Of a stretch of 64,000 nucleotides of DNA, positions 48,210 to 59,009 are shown in pieces; position 1 is the first letter of the stretch; every line of letters starts with the position of its first letter. This DNA is from Mastacembelus armatus (lineage: Eukaryota > Chordata > Actinopteri > Synbranchiformes > Mastacembelidae). The position numbers were made by a program, and so were the translations under genes. Location of the stretch: contig NC_046640.1 of assembly GCF_900324485.2 (NCBI RefSeq), forward strand, positions 6,745,357-6,809,356, in the 5' to 3' direction. Under the pieces are notes generated by a model. That model saw only the letters and a program-made list of their open reading frames with translations, was not told the DNA's origin and ran no database searches.

Positions 48210-49916
48210 ATGCTTCCAACAGAAGAAATCATTTTGAGCAGGGCTTACTGGGAAAGAATCCAGTCAATAGTCAACCTGCCCAGGTCCAAAATGTACACCA
48301 GACAGGAAATGGTAGACATGAATGCTCGGGCTCAGTTTGCCAAACTCGACAAATCCTATTTAAAAACACAACAAAGAAAGCGTCTAGAAAAACTAAAACT
48401 CAAGGAACAGGAAAAGAAGGAATATTTTAATCAAATTGCTGCAGACGAGAGGGAACTGCAGAAACAGGACACGCAGAAAATGATCGACAAAGCCAATTTG
48501 ATGAGGTTCCACCAGAATGGCTGTGTCCGAAAATTCAACAGCGCACTCCAAAGGACTTATGTGCAGAAAGAGAACGAGGCACTGATCAAATATCAGCAAG
48601 AGAAACAGAGAATTGCTAGAGAGCAGAGAAGTCAGCCTAACCTGGAGATGATTCGAGAAAGTGAAGAAGCTCAGAGACGAGAACAGGAGGACGCTTGTAA
48701 GAAGCAACTCCACGACCGGGCTCTGGCTGCTTTTTGGACGGAGCAAATAAAGGAGAAGAGACGACAGAGAGAGAAAAAGATGCAGCAGGAAAAGGAAGAG
48801 AGTGATCAGCTGAGGAATCTCGATGAATTGCCTGCACAGGAGTTAAAAAATCAGGCCCAAAGAGAACAAGACTCAAAGAAAATGTATTTGAGACATATGC
48901 AGGAGCAGATGTCCAGCAGAAAACTGCAGAGAGAAACAGAGGCACAGATACTGGACAAGGAGGAAGAAGTAAGACAACGTCATCAGCTTGACAAAGAACA
49001 AATGCTGCAGCAACAAAAAGAGCACCTGGCAGAAAAGTTCAGAAAGCGGCAGGTACCCATTAAAACTGTGACAGACAAATATGCAGTCAGAATGAGAGAG
49101 CAGGATGCTGCTAGAGCACAGAGAGAGCTGGAGATTTCTGAAGAAATGGCTAAACAAGACGCTGAAGTGGCAAAGCAGCAGAAGGAGAGAGAGGAGAAGA
49201 GGGCTGCAATGTTAAAGGATATTTATGCTCACAGAGAGGCTATGATAGATCAGAAAAAGCAGAAGGCAAAGGCAGAGAAAGAGACCATCCAGAACTGCTT
49301 TCAGGCCCAGAAAGAGGCTGACAGGCTGTTTCTAGAAAAACAAATGCTAGAAGCTCAGCGCAAACGGGAAAATAATAAGCAGTGCCAGATCTTTAATGAC
49401 AATCTGGCAGCTTTAAAGCATGCCCACTATGAAAAGCTGAAGAGAGAGGAACACGACGCTGAGGTGAGGGATGCTGAACAGGCTGCAGCGCGGAAGAAGC
49501 AGCTCCAGGACTACATCCAGAGTGAAATTGACAAGGCAGCAGCAAGTCAAAGAAATGCTGCAGTGCTTTTAGCAGTAAGAACAGGAGGGCATGGCTTCCT
49601 TTCAGATGGTGAGGAGCCCGGCAACTTCATCAAAGACACAAGTAAAACTAGCAAACGTATGCAGCGCAGTAAAGTGGCTAAGCCACCCATTCACTTGCCA
49701 CCAATTTCCACAGCACCGAAGTTAAAGTCTGCCACAGGGGAGTTAGTTGTGAAGCAGCCCAGCTACCAGGCTAAAGGTACAGGACAGAAATTACCCAGAA
49801 TAACCAAGGAACACCAGACAGTCAAGAAGCTGGAGCCACTTAAGCTCCCTGTGGCACAGATACGCCTCCCACCCATCCCAACTGGCAAAAAACAAGCAAA
49901 CAAAACAAGCAAGTAA
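48210..49916 (+). CDS. cfap210-like: TPH-domain coiled-coil protein, CFAP210/CCDC173-like, copy A
   Basis: A 568-aa, very Lys/Glu/Gln-rich helical protein with no membrane segment. Its order matches CFAP210 (CCDC173, a microtubule inner protein of axonemal doublets, about 550 aa): an N-terminal YWERIQ like EWIRIQ, then KANLMRFHQNGCVRKFNSAL like NAKQYQFYQTERVKNFHSGL, a long trichohyalin/plectin-homology coiled coil, and near the end QPSYQAKGTGQKLP like RPSYQANDVTGVQLP. The C-terminal 100 residues are Pro/Lys-rich and basic. The gene is one open frame, whereas human CFAP210 is split by introns, so a retrocopy is inferred. A poly(A) signal follows at 50157. An upstream ATG-initiated frame is closed in this copy but open in copy B. 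CFAP53 and CFAP45 fit less well. Confidence 0.8.
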   Translation: MLPTEEIILSRAYWERIQSIVNLPRSKMYTRQEMVDMNARAQFAKLDKSYLKTQQRKRLEKLKLKEQEKKEYFNQIAADERELQKQDTQKMIDKANLMRFHQNGCVRKFNSALQRTYVQKENEALIKYQQEKQRIAREQRSQPNLEMIRESEEAQRREQEDACKKQLHDRALAAFWTEQIKEKRRQREKKMQQEKEESDQLRNLDELPAQELKNQAQREQDSKKMYLRHMQEQMSSRKLQRETEAQILDKEEEVRQRHQLDKEQMLQQQKEHLAEKFRKRQVPIKTVTDKYAVRMREQDAARAQRELEISEEMAKQDAEVAKQQKEREEKRAAMLKDIYAHREAMIDQKKQKAKAEKETIQNCFQAQKEADRLFLEKQMLEAQRKRENNKQCQIFNDNLAALKHAHYEKLKREEHDAEVRDAEQAAARKKQLQDYIQSEIDKAAASQRNAAVLLAVRTGGHGFLSDGEEPGNFIKDTSKTSKRMQRSKVAKPPIHLPPISTAPKLKSATGELVVKQPSYQAKGTGQKLPRITKEHQTVKKLEPLKLPVAQIRLPPIPTGKKQANKTSK

Positions 49917-50156
49917 ACTCTCCGGTCACCCCGACCAGTCAAGGCAGATGGCCACCCAAACTGAGCCTGTTCTGTAGGAGGTTTCTTCCGTTACAGGAAG
50001 TTTTTCCTCCCCGCCGTCGCCAAGTACTTGATCAAAACGATTTTGTTGGCGCTTTCCTTATAGTATTCTAAATGCTTCACCTTAATATATGAAATTTGTT
50101 GAGATTACTTTATTATTTTTACATATATTTTTATAGATGGTATGTCAGTATCTATA

Positions 50157-50162
50157 AATAAA
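50157..50162 (+). terminator. Poly(A) signal of the CFAP210-like gene, copy A
   Basis: AATAAA lies 241 bases after the stop codon, followed by a T-rich stretch. The matching site in unit 2 is near 62200. Confidence 0.6.
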
Positions 50163-50270
50163 ATTTTATTGAGCTTCATTGAATTAAATGGAAATCTATT
50201 TTATTCTGTTCTATTATGCTAATAACTGCTGTCCCATTAGTGCTGACCAACGATTCAAATTTTTAATTAC

Positions 50271-50515
50271 GATTAGTAATACTTAGCGATTAGTAATACT
50301 TAGCGATTAGTAATACTTAGCGATTAGTAATGCTTAGCGATTAGTAATACTTAGCGATTAGTAATACTTAGCGATTTTTAATACTTAGCGATTAGTAATA
50401 CTTAGCGATTTTTAATACTTAGCGATTAGTAATACTTAGCGATTAGTAATGCTTAGCGATTAGTAATAATTAGCGATTAGTAATACTTAGTGATTAGTAA
50501 TACTTAGTGATTAGT
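50271..50515. repeat. 17-bp minisatellite, copy A
   Basis: About 14.4 head-to-tail units of GATTAGTAATACTTAGC. Variant units (TTT for AGT in the 7th and 9th, a G in the 4th and 11th, an A in the 12th, final T in the 13th and 14th) occur in the same order and number in unit 2. Confidence 0.95.
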
Positions 50516-50810
50516 GGAGCAGTCGTGGCCTAATGGATAGGGAGTTGGACTTGTAACCTGAAAGTCACAGGTCCGGCAGGAATTGCCGGTGGGCAGAGTG
50601 AACAGCCAGCGTCCTGGCGTCCACCCTCAATGCCACGACTGAGGTGAGACCCTTGAGCAAGGACCGGACCCCCAACTGATCCCCGGGCGCCGCAGTATTG
50701 GCTGCCCACTGCTCCGGGTGTGTGTGGACAGTGTGTGTGTGTGTGTGTGTGCGTGCGTGCACTTGGGTGGAAATGGAATTTCCCCATTGTGGGACTAATA
50801 AGGGAATTAA
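50516..50810 (+). mobile_element. tRNA-derived SINE inserted in the minisatellite, copy A
   Basis: It opens with a tRNA-like head: A-box TGGCCTAATGG and, after GGACTTGTAACCTGAAAG, a worn B-box. A conserved middle (GACCCTTGAGCAAGG, CCCCGGGCGCCGC) follows, then a (GT)n stretch and a LINE-type tail TTCCCCATTGTGGGACTAAT. It is flanked by 17-bp direct repeats AATACTTAGTGATTAGT (50499-50515 and 50815-50831), a target duplication made from minisatellite sequence. A short minus frame of His-Thr repeats is not a gene. It is not a working tRNA. Confidence 0.85.
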
Positions 50811-50831
50811 GTTTAATACTTAGTGATTAGT

Positions 50832-51493
50832 ATTAGCAAGTAATGTAGTTTTATCAGCAATATTTCCTTCACACAGCAGCAGTTAAATAATTTGTTTCAA
50901 TATAAAACCAAAGCTATTTGCCACTGTTAGTGTATTAAACGTTTTATACTATTTGTTATAGGAAAAAAAATTACCCACAGTCCAGAGCCACAATCATAAC
51001 AATTTTGTTTACCTGACAGTTCTTTTCATTTCTGGTTCCTCTGAACGCTGCAGCAGTCCAACCTACGTGCTCTCATTGGGTGAGACGCTCCTGATCAAGA
51101 TGCCACCCCTCCCGTCACCCATGGTTTATCTGCATGTGCATTCAGAGCCAGCGAGCAACGGATTTTCAAAATAATAAAAAAATATAAAACTGAATTAATG
51201 CCTGACACAATAATTGTCGCCCTTCATAAATATATATAATATATAAGTAATCCAGTCACATCGTTTCCACATGCTCACGTGATCAACAACACAGCCTACT
51301 AAGCAGATTTCACACCGCTAAAGAGGTGTAGGACTTAGGACTGGCCCTTTAAAGCCAGAAAGTTCAGGGCTTGACCAGGATCTTTCTGTGTGGTCAAAAT
51401 AGGTGAGGATACATTGGCCAATAAAGTGTATTTTATTAATGTGAAAGAAAAAAACTATATAGCCAATAAAAGAAGACGAGGACAAACACAATC
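50832..51493. other. Upstream region of the plus-strand hsp70, copy A
   Basis: Unlike the minus-strand hsp70, this region lacks the original promoter and leader exon; the inverted similarity begins only at 51494. It does carry a two-unit heat-shock-like GAAAGTTC (51358-51365), CCAAT boxes (in GGCCAATAAAG near 51417 and AGCCAATAAAAG near 51459) and a TATA-like CTATATAG (about 51451-51458). These could form a new promoter, but the spacing is not classical. The same sequence precedes the plus-strand copy in unit 2. Confidence 0.4.
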
Positions 51494-51878
51494 TAACTCC
51501 TAAGACCCAAGCTTTGGTTTGGCTTGCATTTTAGATTTCTTTTAGCTATTTGGGGTTAGATGTACCCAATAAATAATGTGCTTATGTTTGTTATTGCTTT
51601 TGTTTTGTTTTTTGTAATGCTCCAAAACTACTACTCCAAAATAGGAACATCCTTTTTGTCTGTGGGAACAGTTGGATCAGACTTAACCTTTGTGAAAGAC
51701 AGAAAATGACACAAAATGAAGTTTTACAGTGCAGATAAACAAAAAATATGATGTCCATGTATGTGGACGCCAGGTCATAGGAGGTTAAATATTCTGGTGT
51801 ATTTTCTATCAGAGATTGGTTCCTTTGAGTCGTGACTAAAATGTAGTCTAATTGCTTGACAGGTGACATCCAGTGACA

Positions 51879-52204
51879 ATGTCTGCAGCCAAAGGTGTAG
51901 CGATCGGCATTGATCTGGGCACCACCTACTCCTGTGTGGGGGTTTCCAGCATGGAAAAGTAGAAATCATCGCCAACGACCAGGGCAACAGGACCACCCCC
52001 AGCTATGTGGCGTTCACTGACACAGAGAGACTCATTGGGGACGCAGCCAGGAACCAGGTGGCTTTGAACCCCAGCAACACTGTGTTTGATGCCAAGAGAC
52101 TGATTGGAAGGAAGTTTGATGATCCTGTGGTGCAGGCTGACATGAAGCACTGGCCCTTCAAGGTGGTGTCAGATGGAGACAAGCCCAAATTCAAGTGGAG
52201 TACA
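51879..52204 (+). pseudogene. Truncated inverted hsp70 copy, unit 1
   Basis: Matches the first 109 codons of hsp70, starting [19 protein letters not shown], and stops abruptly after VEY; from 52205 the sequence is unrelated. A one-base loss in the TTTT run near 51941 shifts the frame right after the first signature, and there are a few base changes (for example Lys to Arg in DAAKNQ, Gly to Asp in DGGK). The 5' side includes the intron acceptor and 370 bases of intron in inverted orientation relative to 44131-44503. Without the rest of the ATPase and substrate domains it cannot make a chaperone. Confidence 0.9.
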
Positions 52205-54225
52205 AATCTCTTTTAGGAAATGCTTTGTTTTGAGGATGGTGTTTCTGGGCATGTGAGCAATGAGGCAGTCACACTGGTCAGAGTCAAACAGTAACACTGA
52301 GGTTGCAAGCCTCCCTCAGCCTCTCTGCCTGATCTTGGTCTAGTCTTCAGTCTCTTCTGCAACCACTGCATGGACTTTGGGTTTGTTTCTTTCTCAAAAT
52401 AGATAAATAAAATAAATAATACAATTTTTAAAATAGTGACAAGGATGGAGAAAGTGTAGTATTAAATAAGCAGAAAATATTATTTAATACAAATGAGATC
52501 CTTATTTTCAAAGGTTTACTTTGCAACAGCAAGGGAGTAGGACATAAACTGAGTTTGTATCTTCTAATGGGTCCTAATAATTCAAGGTACATTTTTTTTA
52601 GCAGATATGGTAAGCCTCTGATTGTGAAACGATATAGCATCACAGAAAACCATCAACCACAAAAACATTGTGTTAAGGCTCAGACCTTTCCAGGTATTGA
52701 TATAGGTTTGTGTTGATATAGTTTTTTTACATACCCAGAAACTCGACTTGTAGAAAATTGTAAAAAAAAAAAAAACTATAAAAAAAGATTATGAGGCCTG
52801 TGCTGCTGATAATACTCTTACTGATAGCCTAAGTGGGCTGCAGAGAATTTGATGTTGTGAACAAAATAACCCTAGTCAGTACAATGTGCATGTTTTTTTC
52901 TCTTTGCATACTTTCTTAAAACAGATGATAAAAATAAAGATGAAATTAAGGTGTAAAAACTACCCTATCACTATAACGGATTAAAGGTAGATCTCTTGGC
53001 TGAACTGGGACCTCTTTAAGGTGGAGTGGTATCAGGTCTCGGGTCGGCATTAATTTGTTTTGTTTGTTTGTGAAGGAGTTGGGTGAAGTCCCAGGGGGAG
53101 TAGTTGGACTACTCCTCCCCACCCCATTTGTTTTTCATGCTGTCACCGTCTCATTCATCAAAATCCAGCGGTTTGAACAGCTGCTGTCAACGACCTGCAC
53201 TCACCGACGTACGAGCTATCGCGAGAACCAAGGCAGTGTGAGAAGAACGGTGTCTAGCAAGACATAGCAATATTCATATTTAGCAACAACAACCTTTACG
53301 AAAATTATCGTCCCGTTATGTAGACTGAAAAGATGACGAAATGACCGGCTCTTTCACTCAGAGACTCGGACACGATACTGGATTGTGATATACACTGAAT
53401 CTGTCTTTTTTATATTAGTGAATTCCACAGAATCATTTCAGATTCATAAGTGTTTCCTGCCCCAAGTGGTCACAGTGAGGAGCTCCAATACTACTAGGCC
53501 TGCTCTGACTATGGATGAGGAGCTGTCTTGTTAGTAAGTTTTCAACAGTTCAAAAGTTTGATTTTGGTTTGATCTGCAGCTCCACATTTGCCACAGAAAA
53601 TAACTGTGACATTTGTACTGATTATATGAAAATATTCAAGGAAGCTACAGATTATATACAATATCATTTTTTAAGGCTACTGTTTCATAATGTTTTTGTC
53701 AGAGCAGTTATATATTGATTTATTATTAACTCAGTGGGCCCAGCAGTTTAAACAAACAAGATAAAGGCAATGTAGCTCATATGGATCCTTCCATGTGTTA
53801 GATATTTTAACATTTATTAAAGTATGTAAAAAAAAAAAAAAAGAAAGAAAAAAAAAGCACAGATAACTGCATCTCTCATTTCTTTTTTTAAATGCTTTTG
53901 TAATGGAGACATTTTCATTATTCACTACAGTGTAAACATCATCAGCTGATGGTGTCATTTTAAATAAATTTTACCATAAATATGAAAACCTGGACAAGTT
54001 AATTACAACCACCATAAAATTTGTTTACATGTTCACTTTATTACATTGTCCACCAAGACATGAAAATTATGAAAATTATATTTAACAATTTTTAGGATTT
54101 TTTTTTTACTTTTTTTATACAAGTTATAAAATTACAATTGTATTATAAGAACAGTAGATCTACAGGACTAACAGTAATATAAATTATGTATCAATGGTGT
54201 GACTTTCAAGTTATATTTATAATGT
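52205..54225. other. Unique spacer between the two units
   Basis: About 2 kb seen only once in the window. It is AT-rich with A/T runs (near 52753 and 53830), and a somewhat GC-richer patch at 52985-53270 with no feature I recognise. Short open frames (60-75 codons) show no known motif. Its presence means the two units are not directly abutting copies. Confidence 0.6.
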
Positions 54226-54258
54226 CCCAGTGATCACACAGTCACCATCAGGGGCACT

Positions 54259-56170
54259 TTAATCACCTCCTCAATGGTGGGCCCCTCAGCACCAGCTCGT
54301 GCCTGCTGTCCACAGCTGCCAGTGGACATTCCTCCCTGGTACCAACTTGCTGATGATGGGGTCACACACTTTCTCCAGCTCTTGAGCTTGTGTTGGTACT
54401 CCTCTTTATCAGCCAGCTGTTGTTCTCCAGCCAGGCGATGGCCTCATCACACTTCTCAATCAGCTTCTTCTTGTCTCCCTCACTAATTTTGCTCTCATGT
54501 TCTCATCCTGCACACTGCTCTTCATGTTGAAGGCGTAGGACTCCAGAGAGTTCTTGGCAGCGATTTTGTCCCTCTGAATGTCGTCCTCAGCTTTGTATTT
54601 TTCAGCGTCCTGCACCATCCTCTCAATCTCTTCTTTGCTCAGCCGACCCTTATCGTTGGTGATGGTGATCTTGTTCTCTTTGCCGGTGCTTTTGTCCACT
54701 GCAGACACGTTCAAAATGCCGTTGGCATCAATGTCGAAGGTGACCTCAATCTGTGGGACCCCTCGTGGAGCAGGTGGGATTCCTGTGAGATCAAACTTGC
54801 CCAGCAGGTTGTTGTCCTTGGTCATGGCTCTTTCCCCCTCGTAGACCTGGATGAGGACCCCAGGCTGGTTGTCAGAGTAGGTTGTGAAGACCTGGGTTTG
54901 TTTAGTGGGGATGGTGGTGTTGCGTTTAATCAGGGCAGTCATGACTCCTCCGGCTGTCTCGATACCCAGGGACAGAGGCGCCACGTCCAGCAGCAGCAGG
55001 TCCTGAACGTTGCCTGAGGTATCACCTGTGAGAATGGCAGCCTGGACGGCGGCACCGTAAGCCACAGCCTCATCTGGGTTGATGCTCTTGTTCAGCTCCC
55101 TGCCATTGAAGAAATCCTGCAGGAGTTTCTGGATTTTGGGGATTCTGGTGGAGCCTCCCACCAGCACGATGTCGTGGATCTGTGCCTTGTCCATTTTGGC
55201 GTCCCTCAGGGCTTTCTCCACCGGTTCTAATGTTCCCCTGAACAGGTCGGAGCACAGCTCCTCAAAGCGAGCCCTGGTGATGGAGGTGTAGAAGTCGATG
55301 CCCTCATACAGAGAATCAATCTCAATGCTGGCCTGGGAGCTGGAGGACAGGGTCCTCTTGGCCCTCTCACAAGCTGTGCGCAGCCTCCTCAAGGCTCTCT
55401 TGTTCTGGCTGATGTCCTTCTTGTGTTTCCTCTTGAACTCCTCCACAAAGTGGTTGACCATGCGGTTGTCAAAGTCTTCTCCACCCAGGTGAGTGTCTCC
55501 AGCTGTGGATTTCACCTCAAAAATACCGTCTTCAATTGTCAGGATGGACATCAAAGGTGCCTCCACCCAGGTCAAAGATCAGGACGTTACGTTCGCCTGA
55601 CTTGCCTTTGTCCAGACCGTACGCGATGGCAGCTGCTGTCGGCTCGTTGATGATCCTCAGGACGTTGAGTCCTGCGATGACGCCTGCGTCTTTAGTTGCC
55701 TGTCGCTGGGAGTCGTTGAAGTACGCTGGGACTGTGATGACTGCGCTGGACACTTTGTGTCCGAGGTAGGCCTCAGCTATCTCCTTCATCTTCACCGGAC
55801 CATGAGGAAATCCCTCAGGGTAGAAGGCTTTGTTCTCCCCTCTGTACTCCACTTGAATTTTGGGCTTGCCTCCATCTGACACCACCTTGAAGGGCCAGTG
55901 CTTCATGTCAGCCTGCACCACAGGATCATCAAACTTCCTTCCAATCAGTCTCTTGGCATCAAACACAGTGTTGCTGGGGTTCAAAGCCACCTGGTTCTTG
56001 GCTGCGTCCCCAATGAGTCTCTCTGTGTCAGTGAACGCCACATAGCTGGGGGTGGTCCTGTTGCCCTGGTCGTTGGCGATGATTTCTACTTTTCCATGCT
56101 GGAAAACCCCCACACAGGAGTAGGTGGTGCCCAGATCAATGCCGATCGCTACACCTTTGGCTGCAGACAT
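54259..56170 (-). CDS. hsp70: Cytosolic heat-shock protein 70, copy B (frameshifted as read)
   Basis: The same protein as copy A over nearly its whole length, from [19 protein letters not shown] at 56170. As given, the frame is broken: a two-base loss near 55550 (after DVSILT), several losses at 55795-55820 that net to three bases and garble EISSMVLV, and single-base changes near 54495, 54419, 54382, 54343 and 54264 that destroy the lid and the EEVD end. Only about one clear substitution (near 55504) was noticed against copy A, so these look more like consensus errors than decay. The 5'UTR intron (56187-56874), TATA box and heat-shock element are intact. If the shifts are real, this is a very young pseudogene. 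Confidence 0.85.
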
Positions 56171-56186
56171 TGTCACTGGATGTCAC

Positions 56187-56874
56187 CTGTCAAGCAATTA
56201 GACTACATTTTAGTCACGACTCAAAGGAACCAATCTCTGATAGAAAATACACCAGAATATTTAACCTCCTATGACCTGGCGTCCACATACATGGACATCA
56301 TATTTTTTGTTATCTGCACTGTAAAACTTCATTTTGTGTCATTTTCTGTCTTTCACAAAGGTTAAGTCTGATCCAACTGTTCCCACAGACAAAAAGGATG
56401 TTCCTATTTTGGAGTAGTAGTTTTGGAGCATTACAAAAAAACAAAAACAAAAGCAATAACAAAACATAAGCACATTATTTATTGGGTACATCTAACCCCA
56501 AATAGCTAAAAGAAATCTAAAATGCAAGCCAAACCAAAGCTTGGGTCTTAGGAGGTTAAGCTTATATATAACAAAACATGTTGATGAGGTCAGCCTATCC
56601 CCTTTGTTCAACTTATTCTATTATAAAATAAAATTGCCTATAGGCATACACATTATTACAGTGATGGACTTCTCAAAATACTTTTAAACATTTATCATTA
56701 AAATTTGGGGTATATACAACAAAACATTTGTAACTTGCTCATCCTCAACCTTTTTCTACTTATAGTACATTATTTTAAGATTCAATACAGGTACGAATTT
56801 ATCAAACATTAATGTCATCAAACTTTTAAACAATTTAAACTCGTTTTCCTCTCAGAAATAAAGGATGAACTTAC
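56187..56874 (-). other. 5'UTR intron of hsp70 copy B
   Basis: Same donor (GTAAGT) and acceptor (TTGACAG) as copy A and exactly the same length, 688 bases. The leader exon to its right differs by a few bases within the GAAGAAGATCCAGC-like repeats. Confidence 0.75.
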
Positions 56875-57004
56875 AGTTTAATGTTGAGGGGTCGCGGCTC
56901 TGTAGAGGACTGGTCTTCTTCGCCGGACTTCTTCGCCGGACTTTCTTCGCTGGATCTTCTTCTCTGATCCTTTTCGTCCCTGTCGCCGCTCTGAGAGCAG
57001 GCCC

Positions 57005-57048
57005 CTTATATGATTGAACAACACGCTCTCGCTGCTTCCAGACGTTTC
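57005..57048 (-). promoter_or_regulatory. hsp70 copy B heat-shock promoter
   Basis: TATA box (ATATAAGG on minus, about 57005-57012) and the proximal heat-shock element GAA-ac-GTC-tg-GAA (57036-57048) are identical to those of copy A, and the more distant GAA-CTC-GAA near 57234 is also kept. Copy B should therefore respond to heat shock like copy A. Confidence 0.7.
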
Positions 57049-57454
57049 ACGCAAACACCGTCAAGTTAGCGTCTGTGTCACGTACAAGTTCCTGCTAATA
57101 TTTTCAAATTAAAAAGCCTAATTATAAGTAAATGCTGTAGTATGCTGCATTTCGACGTGTATGTTTTATTTTGAAAACAAAATCGACAGTAAAACTGAAA
57201 AAACTTGAGGAAGTAACTGATTTACTCATAGGAACTCTCTCGAATTAACCCGAACAGTGAAGCCAAACCCAGAGACATCCGGACATCTGTGTGATTCATT
57301 GTGATTCATATTTAGTGACGAAATGCAAAGTAGATGCATTTTAGTTCAACTCCGACTTAACCTTTTCTATTTTCTGATACTGCAGATCAACTAAATTTAT
57401 TTTCCGCCACATTTATTTAAAGCTTTAGGTAGTAATTCAACTCGGTCTCATATC

Positions 57455-57477
57455 ATTTCGTGACTATGTCACGAAAT
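57455..57477. repeat. Perfect inverted repeat, arms of 10
   Basis: ATTTCGTGAC, spacer TAT, GTCACGAAAT. The counterpart in unit 1 has one arm change (G to A). It lies about 400 bases upstream of the hsp70 TATA box. Confidence 0.7.
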
Positions 57478-58800
57478 TTAATCATTTGTTTCTGGCACGC
57501 AGACACGTTTTTTCCACTTTTTTCGTGACAGCAATCATGACTTTTAAACTCATTGATTTCGATTACAGTTGTCAATCATCGACCAGGACTAATCAGCCCA
57601 AGGACTGTCATGTTTTCTCGTCATCTCGTCAAATCCAAACGTTATATCATCCACAGCGTGGTCAGATTTTCCTCGTTGGATTTCCTTATTCTAATAGCCT
57701 ATTATTTGGTTGAGTTTATGATTATACCACGTGTCTAGTAATCTTGTTTCTTTTAATTTCTCAACAGATTTGCGCTGTTTCTGTTTGCTATTTCAAAAGA
57801 ACAATTCGCGTTTTTTATGTTTTCTTCTTCAAAGGTATATATTTCTCCATGGATTGACGGGTCAACTTCAGCAGCACCTTCTTCGACCTCACACAGCAAT
57901 GTATTACCCTTGTATCACTCCTGCTCTTCTGTTTACTTTCTCGTTCTTGAATCTTTTTTCTCATGTCTTACATTGTTTCTTCTGTCATCCCTATATTTTC
58001 TTCTTCTGTTATTGTTTTCATGTCTTTCCTCCTTTTCTCCTCCTTTGTCACTGTTTTCCTCCAGTTTTCATTCTTTCTCCTCCCCAAATGTTATTTTCAT
58101 GTCCTTTCTCATGTTTCTCCTCTTTTGTCTCTGAAATAGCCTATGACATTACCTTTCACTAATATATTGTAATGCCCCGTTATATTCACAGCCGGCAGAC
58201 GCTCTTTTGTCACTTTCCTTTATTAATTTGCTTTAGTCAGAACAAGTAACAGGCTACTGTTCCATCCGTAGCGGCGCCAAGTCCCTCAAACCGAACAGCT
58301 CTTTCCCTGCTCTTCTCCTCTCCTCCCCGTCTCACCTCCCTCTAGCTCCCCCTAGCGACTCCCCAAAGAACACCCCGAACAAGACACAAAACGTGGAGTC
58401 ATAATACAATTGAGATTAGTTTCAGTTGCTGAAATTACTAATTAACTTCAGTTTTAATATTGAAGTTATTATTGAACAAACTCATCAGTCTCCTTAGAGA
58501 CCATCAAAAATTGCCATCACCGACTATTTCAAGTCGTCAAGGCGGGGTATTGGGTAAAGTTTTCAACTAGCAATAATCGCGCCTCGGACAAACCTCATAG
58601 GCTACGATACTGCCACTGCGAAAGGATGGAGAACTAAGACAGACAACAATGGGGTGTCTCAGGGCCGGACCCCTCTCTGTTAGGGTCTGATCTCTTCAAC
58701 TTAGACTTTGAGCTCGATTATGGGGTGTTTCCCTTTTGAAGGTCACTGCACTAGTTCTATGTTTCAAATGTTTGTTGTAACTCAGTTTTTTTTTTTTTGC
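57478..58800. other. Duplicated spacer, unit 2
   Basis: Counterpart of 45420-46740, with the same CT-rich stretch and low-complexity open frames. No gene is supported. Confidence 0.5.
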
Positions 58801-59009
58801 GTACAGCCCATCCATTTTCTATACCCGCTTATTCCTTAACCAGGGTGACAGGGATCTGCTGGAGCCCATCCCAGCTCTCCCATTATTTTAGGACCACATG
58901 ATTTGTGGTCATATTGGTTCACAAACATTTTTGATCTGCTCCATTTTAACATCAATGTGCAATTCCATTCTGAGCTGATTTAAAAATAAAAAGATCATGA
59001 GATGAGAAA

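Larger units (their letters stand above)
42161..52204. repeat. Tandem duplication, unit 1
   Basis: This 10-kb unit is repeated at 54226 onward. The offset between matching points is 12065 at the left edge, 12056 at the hsp70 start, 12043 at the CFAP210-like start and 12049 at the plus-strand hsp70 start. Order: hsp70 (minus), LINE fossil, CFAP210-like gene (plus), minisatellite with SINE, truncated hsp70 (plus). The left breakpoint is in the hsp70 3'UTR and the right end is inside the plus-strand hsp70. Confidence 0.95.

Noticed and set aside
48393-49157. Minus frames of 94-117 codons over the CFAP210-like gene (and 210 codons in copy B)
   Set aside because: Antisense to a Lys/Glu-rich coiled coil, giving Leu/Phe/Ser-rich shadows.
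50516-50590. A tRNA gene
   Set aside because: The A-box is good, but the B-box is worn, the cloverleaf cannot be completed and a SINE body follows.
50530-50787. Minus frames with His-Thr repeats (and 62572-62829)
   Set aside because: These lie in the SINE and its (GT)n tract.
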